NCBI GenBank assembly: GCA_040766585.1
Contig: JAXGQE010000004.1
Location: 62,001-126,000, forward strand
From: JAXGQE01 sp040766585
GTDB taxonomy: Bacteria > Bacillota > SLNR01
DNA length: 64,000 nucleotides
Direction of reading: 5' to 3'
A program made the position numbers and the translations under genes. Shown here piece by piece: positions 51,400-58,501 of the stretch. How positions within the stretch are numbered: the stretch's first letter is position 1; each line of letters starts with the position of its first letter. The notes below the pieces were generated by a model. The model was not told the DNA's origin and did no database searches. It worked only from the letters and a program-made list of their open reading frames with translations.

Positions 51400-52455
51400 T
51401 CAAATTTTAATCTGGTTGATGGCCTTTTTGAGGGATTCTATTTCCGGATGTGTATAAATGTCTGCTGTGGTGCTGTAATTGGCATGTCCCATGATTTTCT
51501 GGATACTGAGAGTGGCAGCGCCATAATCTGCCATGATGCTGCCGAAAGTGTGGCGGCAGGCGTGCGGGCTCAGGCGCCGAACTTTGGCCAACTCAAGTGC
51601 CGGGTAATAATACTTGTTGCGGTATACTTTGACGGCCAGTTTTTTGCCTTCATTGCTGCAGATGATCGTGGATCCGTTCTTTGCAGCCCAGGAGCTCACG
51701 AATTTTGCGATGGCCGGATGGATCGGGATGATACGGTTCTTGCCGGCATCGGTTTTTACACCACCTGTGATCAGTCCGTTCTCGAGGTCCAGATTGAACT
51801 TGGTCAGCTGCAGCATCTCGGACACCCGCATCCCGGTGAGGATCAGGATCAGGACGGTCTGTACCCACGGATCTGCTGATTGGCCAAACAGTTTCTTGAT
51901 CTCAATATCAGAGAACCTCTCTTTCTGGATCCTTTCCAGTTTCGGCAGCGTAATAAACTTGGCGTAGTTTTTGGCCAGGATGTCATTCTGAACCGCATAA
52001 TCATAAAGCATGACAAGCAGTGCTCGGATCTTTTCCAGGCTGGATCGGCTCAGGCCGTCACTGTGACAGCGGTCAAGGAGCTTTTGCAGGTGAGCTGTTC
52101 GGATCTCTTTAACTTTGGATCCGGCAACCATATCAATGTGATTTCTGGCAGCACGGTAGTTGTTCTGGGTCGATGTTGAGATCTTGCTGAACTTAATATC
52201 GGACCATTCATCGTACAACTCGGCCAGGGTGATGCCCGCCCGCGGGGAGACAGGGTTGACCTGATTCATTGCCAGGGCCTGCAGCGCTTCGGTCTTGGTA
52301 GCGTAGTGCCCAATCACCTGGCGCTTCAGCTGATATTGGATTTCACCTTCGTCATCCAGATATGCATCACATTTTTGCGTGATCCTGGCTACCCAGGGCT
52401 TGCGTCTTTTCCCGGACAGCCGGTAAACGGTACCATAACCATTGGGGGAGCGCAT
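51400..52455 (-). CDS. int: Tyrosine recombinase / phage integrase
   Basis: Site-specific recombinase for integration and excision. The 351-residue protein has an N-terminal arm-binding AP2-like domain (YGTVYRLSGKRRKPWVARI), a SAM-like core-binding domain (TLAELYDEWSD) and the catalytic domain. Catalytic residues are Arg in TGMRVSE, His298 and Arg301 in HACRH, His324 in GHANYSTT and Tyr334 in ADIYTH. The start at 52455 follows GGAGGTG on the minus strand. It points toward tRNA-Ala, the likely target. Confidence 0.95.
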   Translation of the reverse strand: MRSPNGYGTVYRLSGKRRKPWVARITQKCDAYLDDEGEIQYQLKRQVIGHYATKTEALQALAMNQVNPVSPRAGITLAELYDEWSDIKFSKISTSTQNNYRAARNHIDMVAGSKVKEIRTAHLQKLLDRCHSDGLSRSSLEKIRALLVMLYDYAVQNDILAKNYAKFITLPKLERIQKERFSDIEIKKLFGQSADPWVQTVLILILTGMRVSEMLQLTKFNLDLENGLITGGVKTDAGKNRIIPIHPAIAKFVSSWAAKNGSTIICSNEGKKLAVKVYRNKYYYPALELAKVRRLSPHACRHTFGSIMADYGAATLSIQKIMGHANYSTTADIYTHPEIESLKKAINQIKI

Positions 52456-52479
52456 TACTTTCACCTCCATCAAAAAATT

Positions 52480-52508
52480 TTTACCATATGCAGGAATTTC
52501 AATATAAT
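52480..52508 (+). promoter_or_regulatory. Promoter of the three-gene cargo cassette
   Basis: TTTACC (52480-52485), a 17-base spacer and a perfect TATAAT (52503-52508), about 40 bases before the first cassette gene. Confidence 0.65.
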
Positions 52509-52549
52509 TATAGTAATGTATACATACTTAAAACAAAGGGGGCAATGAT

Positions 52550-52822
52550 ATGGAGAAAATAAGTGCATATTCAAATCGGGTTGCTATCAATATTTCTTCC
52601 TTTGATGTTATGATCAATTTTATGAAAGTCACACCGGATGTTGACGGTAATGGGAAAATTATTGGTGAATTGAACGATGACCATGTACAGATTATTATGA
52701 GTCTTCAACATGCAAAAGCTCTAAGTGATATACTCAACCAACAATTATCTAAGTATGAGAAGGATTTTGGACCTATAAATACATCGAAAAAGGCTGCAAC
52801 GAAGCAAGATTCTAAAGAATAG
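52550..52822 (+). CDS. DUF3467-like protein
   Basis: A 90-residue protein. The C-terminal half (IIMSLQHAKALSDILNQQLSKYEKDFGPI, written here only to show the M-S-x-x-H-A-K-A-L and K-Y-E-x-x-F-G pattern) resembles DUF3467. The tail is lysine-rich (KKAATKQDSKE). AAGGGGG precedes the ATG. It heads a compact plus-strand cassette with the next two genes. The function is unknown. Confidence 0.5.
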   Translation: MEKISAYSNRVAINISSFDVMINFMKVTPDVDGNGKIIGELNDDHVQIIMSLQHAKALSDILNQQLSKYEKDFGPINTSKKAATKQDSKE

Positions 52823-52832
52823 GGGTGAATAG

Positions 52833-53186
52833 ATGTTCACAGCCAAATCCCCTACCGGTTATGATATTGTATGTACGACAGAAACATGGGATAATATAGT
52901 CAGTACAAAGCATCCTGTAATGAAAGATAACCAAAATAAGGTTGTCGACGCTATTACTGAACCAGTGGCCATCTTTAGAAGTTCACAGGCAGAGAATCGT
53001 CATGTTTACTTTGGTGGGAAGACTACTTATAGCCCTTACAAAAATAGCTTCTTCACTAAGGTTGTTGTTGAAGTAGACGAAAATAATAAAACGGGTGAAA
53101 TCAAGTCTTCTTGGCCCCAGATGCAAATAGCTGGAGGCATTGTTGAAGATGGGGGGTTATTGTATGTTAAGCCTAAAATACGATAA
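52833..53186 (+). CDS. Putative BECR-fold (phage PBECR-like) nuclease
   Basis: A 117-residue protein. The pattern TWDNIVSTKHPVM, then a P-x-x-I-F-R-S segment, HVYFGGK and a C-terminal strand pair resembles the phage barnase/EndoU/colicin/RelE-like nuclease families. In these, a W-x-H-I helix is followed by HP-x-M. The first His is Asn here, which may mean altered or lost activity. It starts 11 bases after the upstream gene and its end overlaps the DUF2283 gene by 23 bases. A toxin role is a hypothesis. Confidence 0.4.
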   Translation: MFTAKSPTGYDIVCTTETWDNIVSTKHPVMKDNQNKVVDAITEPVAIFRSSQAENRHVYFGGKTTYSPYKNSFFTKVVVEVDENNKTGEIKSSWPQMQIAGGIVEDGGLLYVKPKIR

Positions 53187-53412
53187 AAATCATGATGTAT
53201 TATACATCAGTATTGATTATCCCCGTCCATCTTATGGTGATGAGATTCTACCGGGCGTTGTAATACTGTACCACATGGAAACAGACGAAGTGACAGGTGT
53301 TACGATCTTTGATTTTAAGAAACGTTTAGATGATAATTCGTTATGGAGCCTAGAGTTACCACCAGAAATTGACTTGCTACAAGCTAATTTTTCAGATATC
53401 GTGAGTCACTAA
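53164..53412 (+). CDS. DUF2283 family protein
   Basis: An 82-residue protein with the DUF2283 pattern: YDKNHDVLYISIDYP at the start, DEILPGVVILYHMETDEVTG, then a conserved IFDFKKR. The ATG at 53164 follows GGGGGG inside the upstream gene, and the overlap implies coupled translation. DUF2283 genes are often paired with small toxin-like genes, so an antitoxin or immunity role is possible but unproven. A strong terminator follows. Confidence 0.7.
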   Translation: MLSLKYDKNHDVLYISIDYPRPSYGDEILPGVVILYHMETDEVTGVTIFDFKKRLDDNSLWSLELPPEIDLLQANFSDIVSH

Positions 53413-53424
53413 AGTTCACTTTGA

Positions 53425-53452
53425 ACAGCCAAATTGGCTGTCTTTTTTTTTT
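53425..53452 (+). terminator. Terminator of the cargo cassette
   Basis: The stem ACAGCCA/TGGCTGT around a 3-base loop (53425-53441) is followed by C and about ten Ts. It lies between convergent genes. The remainder of 53453-53622 shows no gene. Confidence 0.88.
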
Positions 53453-53622
53453 GGCTATTTTACCTCGCTTTGTAATACAATAAACAGAAGCTCAATCTTG
53501 TGACAGCTGCATCCAGGAAACAACTCCAGTGGTGAATCACACACCAGCAACGGGGTTTTTTGTTGGCTGCAACTTTCAGCAGAGATCTAATTGCTATTCT
53601 CCCATCAGATAAATATAGACTG

Positions 53623-54231
53623 TTATTGTACATCACTTTGGAAGAACACGGCTTTCCCGAGTATCTTCACTTCAGAATGGTCCTCAGCCAAAATGTCCAT
53701 TGGTTTGTATGTGGGATTCTCTGCCCTCAGCTGGATTCTGCCAGGCATTTTGTATACGCGTTTCAAGGTCGCTTCCCCATCAATCAGAACCGCAGCGATT
53801 TCCCCATCCTCAACATCGGGCTGTTTCCGGATGAACACAAGATCTCCATCCAGAATTCTTGCATTGATCATCGAATCACCTTTCACCTTAATACAGAAAT
53901 CAGCATTGATGTCCTGGTCAGCCTCAACATAATACTCGCAATATCCTTCGGCTAGTATCGGTTCCCCAGCTGCAATTGTTCCAAGCATAGGGATTTTTTT
54001 TAGCCTTACGGTGTCAAGCTTCTGAGTATGGTCATCTATGGCCATAAGGTAAGAGCCAGTAACTCCAAATACCTTAGCAAGCTTTTCTATCGTAGATCTC
54101 TTTAGATTTGTCGTCTGCCCGCTTTCCCATTTTTGCACTGCGGCCTTCCTTACTCCGACTAATCTGCCTAATTCTTCCTGGGTAAAGCCTTTGCTTGTTC
54201 TGAGCGACTTAATTCTTTTACTCATTTCCAA
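53623..54231 (-). CDS. CI/LexA-like phage repressor (HTH-XRE and S24 peptidase)
   Basis: Maintains lysogeny and self-cleaves upon RecA activation. The 202-residue protein has an N-terminal XRE helix-turn-helix (FTQEELGRLVGVRKAAVQKWESG), a linker, the Ala88-Gly89 cleavage bond in TIAAGEP, and the S24 dyad Ser120 (GDSM) and Lys157 (ATLKRV). The TTG at 54231 lies eight bases after AGGAGG; a GTG at 54240 and an ATG at 54225 are alternatives. It is divergent from the Cro-like gene, with operators between and beyond. Confidence 0.92.
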   Translation of the reverse strand: MEMSKRIKSLRTSKGFTQEELGRLVGVRKAAVQKWESGQTTNLKRSTIEKLAKVFGVTGSYLMAIDDHTQKLDTVRLKKIPMLGTIAAGEPILAEGYCEYYVEADQDINADFCIKVKGDSMINARILDGDLVFIRKQPDVEDGEIAAVLIDGEATLKRVYKMPGRIQLRAENPTYKPMDILAEDHSEVKILGKAVFFQSDVQ

Positions 54232-54261
54232 GCCTATCACCTCCTCATCGTTTGTATCTAG

Positions 54262-54290
54262 ATTTTACATCAAAATTTTCATTTTATCAA
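54262..54290 (-). promoter_or_regulatory. Repressor promoter (PRM-like)
   Basis: On the minus strand TTGATA (54290-54285), a 17-base spacer and TAAAAT (54267-54262), ending about 30 bases before the repressor start. Confidence 0.7.
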
Positions 54291-54329
54291 TATAATATGA
54301 AAAAGCATAAAAAATAGATACATTTATAG

Positions 54330-54358
54330 TTGACTTTTTAAGTATTGGGTGCTATATT
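54330..54358 (+). promoter_or_regulatory. Early lytic promoter (PR-like)
   Basis: TTGACT (54330-54335), a 17-base spacer and TATATT (54353-54358). A 19-bp operator begins four bases after the -10 box, so bound repressor would cover the transcription start. Confidence 0.8.
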
Positions 54359-54361
54359 GTA

Positions 54362-54380
54362 AGTATCTAAATTTGATACT
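54362..54380 (+). promoter_or_regulatory. Operator O1 (19-bp palindrome)
   Basis: AGTATCTAAATTTGATACT has half-sites AGTATC and GATACT. It overlaps the presumed start of the early transcript. Confidence 0.8.
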
Positions 54381-54397
54381 CACAAGAGGTGATACCG

Positions 54398-54604
54398 ATG
54401 AATAAAAACAAACTTAAATCAGTCATGGCTTTACATGGAGATATTGGTAAGGACCTTGCGAAGGCGCTAAGCATATCCCAGCAAGCTCTGTCTGCGAAAA
54501 TCAACGAACGAAAGGGAGCTGGCTTTGTTCAAAGAGAAATACTGATTATAAAGAATAGATATTCGTTAAGCGCAGTTGAAATAGACAATATTTTTTTCGA
54601 ATGA
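54398..54604 (+). CDS. Cro-like phage regulator
   Basis: A 68-residue helix-turn-helix protein (DIGKDLAKALSISQQALSAKINERKG as the DNA-binding part), in the place of cro. The region IIKNRYSLSAVEIDNIFFE resembles Cro/DUF739-like regulators of Gram-positive phages. The ATG at 54398 follows GAGGTG. Operators flank the gene on both sides, so it probably competes with the S24 repressor. Confidence 0.78.
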   Translation: MNKNKLKSVMALHGDIGKDLAKALSISQQALSAKINERKGAGFVQREILIIKNRYSLSAVEIDNIFFE

Positions 54605-54605
54605 A

Positions 54606-54624
54606 AGTATCGAATTTAGATACT
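54606..54624 (+). promoter_or_regulatory. Operator O2 (19-bp palindrome)
   Basis: AGTATCGAATTTAGATACT differs by one base from the reverse complement of O1. It starts two bases after the Cro-like stop codon and lies before the next early gene. The TATC/GATA half-sites near 54252 and 54316 may be weaker relatives. Confidence 0.78.
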
Positions 54625-54659
54625 CCATATGTTGACAATGACAATAAGGAGGCGATCTG

Positions 54660-54851
54660 ATGGCACAGTTCATCACAGTAAAAGACGCAGCGGAAAGGAT
54701 GGGTAAATCGCAGATGTTTATTCGTGCAGCTTTGAGAGCAGGATTATTGCCCATCGGGGTTGCGGTAAAGACAAGCTCCCGGTACACCTATTACATTTCT
54801 CCGAAGCTCTTAGATGACTTTGTGGGGAAACGAGAGGAGGCTGCAAGATGA
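54660..54851 (+). CDS. Excisionase-like HTH DNA-binding protein
   Basis: A 63-residue MerR/HTH_17-like protein: ITVKDAAERMGKSQMFIRAALRAG forms the winged-helix recognition part, followed by RYTYYISPKLLDDF. Such proteins serve as excisionases or early regulators in phages. AAGGAGG precedes the ATG. Its stop overlaps the next start (ATGA). Confidence 0.65.
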   Translation: MAQFITVKDAAERMGKSQMFIRAALRAGLLPIGVAVKTSSRYTYYISPKLLDDFVGKREEAAR

Positions 54852-55183
54852 AGCTGACATGGGCGAAAGTGAAGCCGAAACAAATGGATCTGGTGGCCAT
54901 TCAGTACGCCGGCTACAACAAGGAAGCGATATGTGAAATGTTCTGGCGCCATAAGGATACTTTTAAGTCCTTTGAGATCCAGGAAACCTACGGATTCGAA
55001 ACGGTGAACGGGGAACAGAGGCGGGGCAGCATTGTTGTCATTGAAACCCTAAAATTCGATGGAGTCCGTAACAAATTAGACAGCATTGATATTGGTGATT
55101 ACATCGTGCTGAACACCAACAATGGAGATGTTGCCGTGTATGAAGAGCTGGAATTTGCACAGAAATTTATGCCGGCAGACTGA
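54848..55183 (+). CDS. Hypothetical early phage protein
   Basis: A 111-residue protein with no family I recognise. It is soluble, with an N-terminal basic strand (TWAKVKPKQMDLVAIQYAG) and a C-terminal acidic part (DYIVLNTNNGDVAVYEELEFAQKF). The start overlaps the upstream HTH gene by four bases, so they are translationally coupled in the early operon. Confidence 0.6.
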   Translation: MKLTWAKVKPKQMDLVAIQYAGYNKEAICEMFWRHKDTFKSFEIQETYGFETVNGEQRRGSIVVIETLKFDGVRNKLDSIDIGDYIVLNTNNGDVAVYEELEFAQKFMPAD

Positions 55184-55206
55184 CTAGAATTAGTGAGGTG
55201 AGAGTA

Positions 55207-55392
55207 ATGGCATTATCAAAAACCTGCAATTCTTGTAAAAACAGGTCCTGGTCGGCAGCAACAAAGGGCATATGGATTTGCCCGTATTGCGGAAAAGACC
55301 TGACAAAGGAGGAATTTGATCATGTGGCACTACAGAATCCCGAATCCGGATCCAATTCTCAAGTGTGCATTCTGCGAGGAGCGTCCAGCTGA
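55207..55392 (+). CDS. Small zinc-ribbon protein
   Basis: A 61-residue protein with C-x2-C pairs CNSCKN and CPYCGK about 22 residues apart, a zinc ribbon. The ATG at 55207 follows GAGGTGAG. Its last third overlaps the next gene in another frame by 71 bases, so that part is probably not under strong constraint. No function is assigned. Confidence 0.55.
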   Translation: MALSKTCNSCKNRSWSAATKGIWICPYCGKDLTKEEFDHVALQNPESGSNSQVCILRGASS

Positions 55393-55543
55393 GCATCTGT
55401 TCTATAACTTTAAAGCCGGTCCCGAGCTGGGGTTCAAACGAAACGAACTCCCGCTGTGCTCAGAGTGCCTGGACACCATCTTCACCCTGCTAAGTCGCGA
55501 GGAGCAGAGAAAGTTTAGGATGATGATCCGGGGAGGTGTCTGA
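55322..55543 (+). CDS. Small protein with two CxxC pairs
   Basis: A 73-residue protein with C-x2-C pairs CAFCEE and CSECLD, separated by about 30 residues, likely binding zinc. AAAGGAGG lies nine bases before the ATG at 55322. It overlaps the upstream zinc-ribbon gene, and its stop lies just before the next start. Confidence 0.6.
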   Translation: MWHYRIPNPDPILKCAFCEERPAEHLFYNFKAGPELGFKRNELPLCSECLDTIFTLLSREEQRKFRMMIRGGV

Positions 55544-55544
55544 T

Positions 55545-56075
55545 ATGGGCAGGATTGATCTGATTTTACTGATTCTTCTGATACTGACAGTGTTCTATGT
55601 GTTCGTACAGCAGGCCATCATCAATGACTATAAAGGCCTAACGGCCGAACAAAGTAATCGCCTGCACAGTAAAGACACGACGATCCGGAATCTTTTGGGC
55701 ACAAACAGCAGCCTGCGGGCGGAGATGAACACTGTCAATGAGCGAATCCGGGGACAATTCGAGGTCAAAACCATGGAAGTCACTTTCTACGCACCGCTGG
55801 ATCCGGATGCCGTGGAGGGGATGTGCTACTCCGGGGATCCGAACATTACAGCTTCAGGTGAGCGGGTCGTGGTGGGGCTTACAGCAGCAGCCGACAAGAG
55901 CATCCCTTTTGGGACCAGGATCTTTGTCGAAGGATTCGGCTGGCGCGTTGTGCAGGATCGAGGCGGGAGCATTCAGGGAGACAGAATTGATATTGCAGTG
56001 GCCACGAAAGAAGAGGCGCTTCGCCTTGGCCGGAAACATGCAACCGTTCTGATATGGAAAGGAGAAGCAAAATGA
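55545..56075 (+). CDS. Membrane-anchored 3D-domain (double-psi barrel) protein
   Basis: A 176-residue protein. The N-terminal membrane helix (LILLILLILTVFYVFVQQ) is followed by a coiled segment (about 25-65) and a C-terminal 3D domain. The domain's acidic motif is seen in ITASGERVVVG, PFGTRIFVEGFGWRVVQDRGG and DRIDIAV. 3D domains occur in MltA-like peptidoglycan lytic enzymes and in YorM/YabE-type proteins. Finding it among early replication genes is unusual. The ATG at 55545 follows GGGGAGGTG. Confidence 0.78.
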   Translation: MGRIDLILLILLILTVFYVFVQQAIINDYKGLTAEQSNRLHSKDTTIRNLLGTNSSLRAEMNTVNERIRGQFEVKTMEVTFYAPLDPDAVEGMCYSGDPNITASGERVVVGLTAAADKSIPFGTRIFVEGFGWRVVQDRGGSIQGDRIDIAVATKEEALRLGRKHATVLIWKGEAK

Positions 56076-56248
56076 CAGAGTTCACATTCGGCATTTTCAT
56101 GCTCGGGATATTCAAAATCATTGCCATGGCCTTTGCAAACCTCATCTTAGGGATTCTGATCGCAGCGGTATTGGCAGCGGTAATGGTGATGGTGTTATTT
56201 TTCAGGACCCGATACCTTCGATCGAAAAGAAGGGCCCGATACATCTGA
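56072..56248 (+). CDS. Small hydrophobic membrane protein
   Basis: A 58-residue protein that is almost entirely hydrophobic (FGIFMLGIFKIIAMAFANLILG, then ILIAAVLAAVMVMVLFF) with a basic tail (RTRYLRSKRRARYI), suggesting two membrane passes. Its ATG overlaps the stop of the 3D-domain gene (ATGA), suggesting that the two act together at the membrane. AAAGGAG is the ribosome binding site. Confidence 0.6.
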   Translation: MTEFTFGIFMLGIFKIIAMAFANLILGILIAAVLAAVMVMVLFFRTRYLRSKRRARYI

Positions 56249-56264
56249 AAAGGGAGTGGATCAT

Positions 56265-56459
56265 ATGGAGACATTGGTCATCGAAAAGATATCCGTACAA
56301 CCGATGAACGAAGAGGAACTAGAAGCGAGCATTGCAGACACATTGGTTAAAATCCGGGAATCAAAAAAGAAGATCAGCGAACTGGAGCGGGAACAGGCAG
56401 AACTTGCCAGACTGAGGATTCGGCTAAAAGCCTTGGCCGTGGGGTACTTTTCAAAATGA
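56265..56459 (+). CDS. Short coiled-coil phage protein
   Basis: A 64-residue protein, mainly a charged amphipathic helix (IADTLVKIRESKKKISELEREQAELARL region) expected to form a coiled coil. The ATG at 56265 lies after GGGAGTGG. It overlaps the SNF2 gene start by four bases (ATGA). The function is unknown; it may be a helicase partner by coupling. Confidence 0.55.
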   Translation: METLVIEKISVQPMNEEELEASIADTLVKIRESKKKISELEREQAELARLRIRLKALAVGYFSK

Positions 56460-58105
56460 GGTCCTTGGCGCTTTCAGACGGCAAACTGAAACTGTATTGC
56501 CACTACATGGACCGTATGGCTGCCAGGGAGATCCCGGGCTGCCGGTGGGATCCGGATCATAAATGCTGGGTGTATCCGCTTTCCAGTTACCCGGATATCC
56601 GCAGAGTTTTCCCGGTGATCAAGGTTCCGGAAGAAGTGCTGGAGGCAGTCCAGCCGGTGGCCAAGCAGGAGATCTCCCTAGTAAGTGCCAGGAAGGAAGA
56701 TTGGTCGAATGCAACGCCACTGGAGCCGATCCCGCTGAAGACCAAACCGTACCGGCATCAGGTTCATGCATTCAACTGCGGGATCACGCATAAGAGCTAC
56801 GCATTCTTTCTGGACATGGGCTCAGGCAAGACACTATCTGCCATTGCCATCGCCGGAAGGCGACACTTGAGGGGGGAAGTCAATAAGCTCCTGATCATCT
56901 GCCCGGCCAGCGTCATGGATGTCTGGCGGGAAGAGTTCGCAAAGCATGCTGATTTCCCTTACAAGCTGCAGGTCTTATCCGGTGCGATCAGCAAGCGGGC
57001 CGAGATGCTAAGCCGGTGGACAAACGCTAAGGGGCTGAATGTCGCGGTGATCAACTATGAAGGGGCCCGCGGGATGCCGGATGCTTTGGCCGCCTGGGGT
57101 GCAGACATGCTGATCGCAGACGAAGCTCACCGGTTAAAGACACCGGGCACACAGCAGAGCAAGAAGATTGCCCGGATCGCAAGAGAGATTACTTACAAGC
57201 TGGCACTGACCGGTACACCAATCACAAATTCGCCCCTGGATGTCTACGGCATATACAGGATCCTTGACAGCAACATATTCGGACCCAGCTTCTATTCTTT
57301 TCGAAACCGCTACGCCATCATGGGCGGGTACGGGAATCATCAGATCGTCGGATACCGGCGTATGGATGAGCTGATGGAAAGAATTCACCGGATTGCGTTC
57401 AGGCTCAGAAAAGACGAATGCCTGGATCTTCCGGAGATGACCGATGTCAGGCGAAGCACAGAGCTCGATGCAAAGGCGAAAAAGGTGTATCGGCAGATGG
57501 CCGAAGACTCCATCGCGGAGCTTGCTCAGGGTGAAACTGTAATTGCAGCTAATGTCCTGACCCGGCTTCTTCGGCTCTCACAGATTGCCGGGGGATTCCT
57601 GGATGGTGAGTTTATCCACAGGTCAAAGCTGAATCTCCTGGCGGATGTCCTGGATGAATTGGATGGCCAAAAAGCAGTCATATTTGTCCGCTTCACCGAC
57701 GAAAAAACGGCCATAGAAAAGCTTCTGGAGTCTTTGCAGATATCGTATGTATCACTGGACGGATCGACGCCCCTGAAGGCCCGTGGTGAGCTTGTGGAGC
57801 GATTTCAGACAGATTCGGATACTCGGGTATTCGTTGGCCAGATTCAGGCGGCAGGGACAGGAATTACGCTCCATGCGGCCAGTACTGCAATCTTTTATTC
57901 AGTCAGTTACAGTTACGCGGATCTGGACCAGGCTAGAAGCCGGATCCATCGGTCCGGACAAAAATATCCTGTCACAAACATATTCTTAACGGCAAGGGGG
58001 ACCGTGGACGAAAAAGTGCTGAAAGTACTCAGCGAAAAGCGAAACCTGGCTGAAACCATCGTCGATAACTGGCGAAATCTGTTCACATTGGAGGGATCGG
58101 ATTGA
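56456..58105 (+). CDS. SNF2-family DEAD/DEAH-box helicase
   Basis: A 549-residue phage SNF2-type translocase for DNA replication or recombination. An N-terminal HARP-like segment (HYMDRMAAREIPGCRWDPDHKCWVYP) precedes the ATPase. It has Walker A DMGSGKT (about residue 121), DEAH (about 222), LTGTPITNS (motif III), and C-terminal motifs ILDELDGQKAVIFVRFTDEK-like and QAGTGITLHAA, QARSRIHRSGQ (motif VI). It is coupled to the genes before and after by short overlaps. Confidence 0.9.
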   Translation: MRSLALSDGKLKLYCHYMDRMAAREIPGCRWDPDHKCWVYPLSSYPDIRRVFPVIKVPEEVLEAVQPVAKQEISLVSARKEDWSNATPLEPIPLKTKPYRHQVHAFNCGITHKSYAFFLDMGSGKTLSAIAIAGRRHLRGEVNKLLIICPASVMDVWREEFAKHADFPYKLQVLSGAISKRAEMLSRWTNAKGLNVAVINYEGARGMPDALAAWGADMLIADEAHRLKTPGTQQSKKIARIAREITYKLALTGTPITNSPLDVYGIYRILDSNIFGPSFYSFRNRYAIMGGYGNHQIVGYRRMDELMERIHRIAFRLRKDECLDLPEMTDVRRSTELDAKAKKVYRQMAEDSIAELAQGETVIAANVLTRLLRLSQIAGGFLDGEFIHRSKLNLLADVLDELDGQKAVIFVRFTDEKTAIEKLLESLQISYVSLDGSTPLKARGELVERFQTDSDTRVFVGQIQAAGTGITLHAASTAIFYSVSYSYADLDQARSRIHRSGQKYPVTNIFLTARGTVDEKVLKVLSEKRNLAETIVDNWRNLFTLEGSD

Positions 58106-58500
58106 AAGACATTTTCTCATTGGCTGATGACCTAAAAGTGTTGAAGGACCGAAAGGCGGACCTGAAAGACGAGCTGAGCTCTGTTGAAGCAGAACTCTCA
58201 GACATCGAGCAACAGCTCATTCAGAGAATGGGTGAAGAGGAAACATCATCATTTGTACGTTCCGGATTTAAGTATTACATGAGCACCCGCGTTTTTGCAT
58301 CCCCGACTGAAAAAGATACCCTCTACAGATGGCTGAAAGAAAACGGGTACGGGGATCTGGTCCAGGAGACAGTCAACAGTAACACCTTGTCATCCTGGGT
58401 GAAGGAGTTCATCAACGAAAACGGCGAGCTGCCGGATGATCTCAAGAGTCTTGTCAATGTCTTCGAAAAAGTGCAGATCAACATCAGAAAGGGGAATTAA
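58102..58500 (+). CDS. Coiled-coil phage protein of unknown function
   Basis: A 132-residue protein. The first 45 residues are a coiled coil (LKVLKDRKADLKDELSSVEAEL), followed by a globular part (YYMSTRVFASPTEKDTLYRWLKENGYGDLVQ). The TTG start at 58102 follows GGAGGGA and overlaps the helicase stop by four bases. The position between a helicase and an SSB-like protein suggests a replication accessory role. I do not recognise the family with confidence. Confidence 0.55.
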   Translation: MKDIFSLADDLKVLKDRKADLKDELSSVEAELSDIEQQLIQRMGEEETSSFVRSGFKYYMSTRVFASPTEKDTLYRWLKENGYGDLVQETVNSNTLSSWVKEFINENGELPDDLKSLVNVFEKVQINIRKGN

Positions 58501-58501
58501 G

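Noticed and set aside
53560..53955. Plus-strand open frames of 131 and 113 codons opposite the S24 repressor
   Set aside because: The minus-strand repressor has full HTH and S24 signatures. The plus-strand frames have no start sites or motifs.
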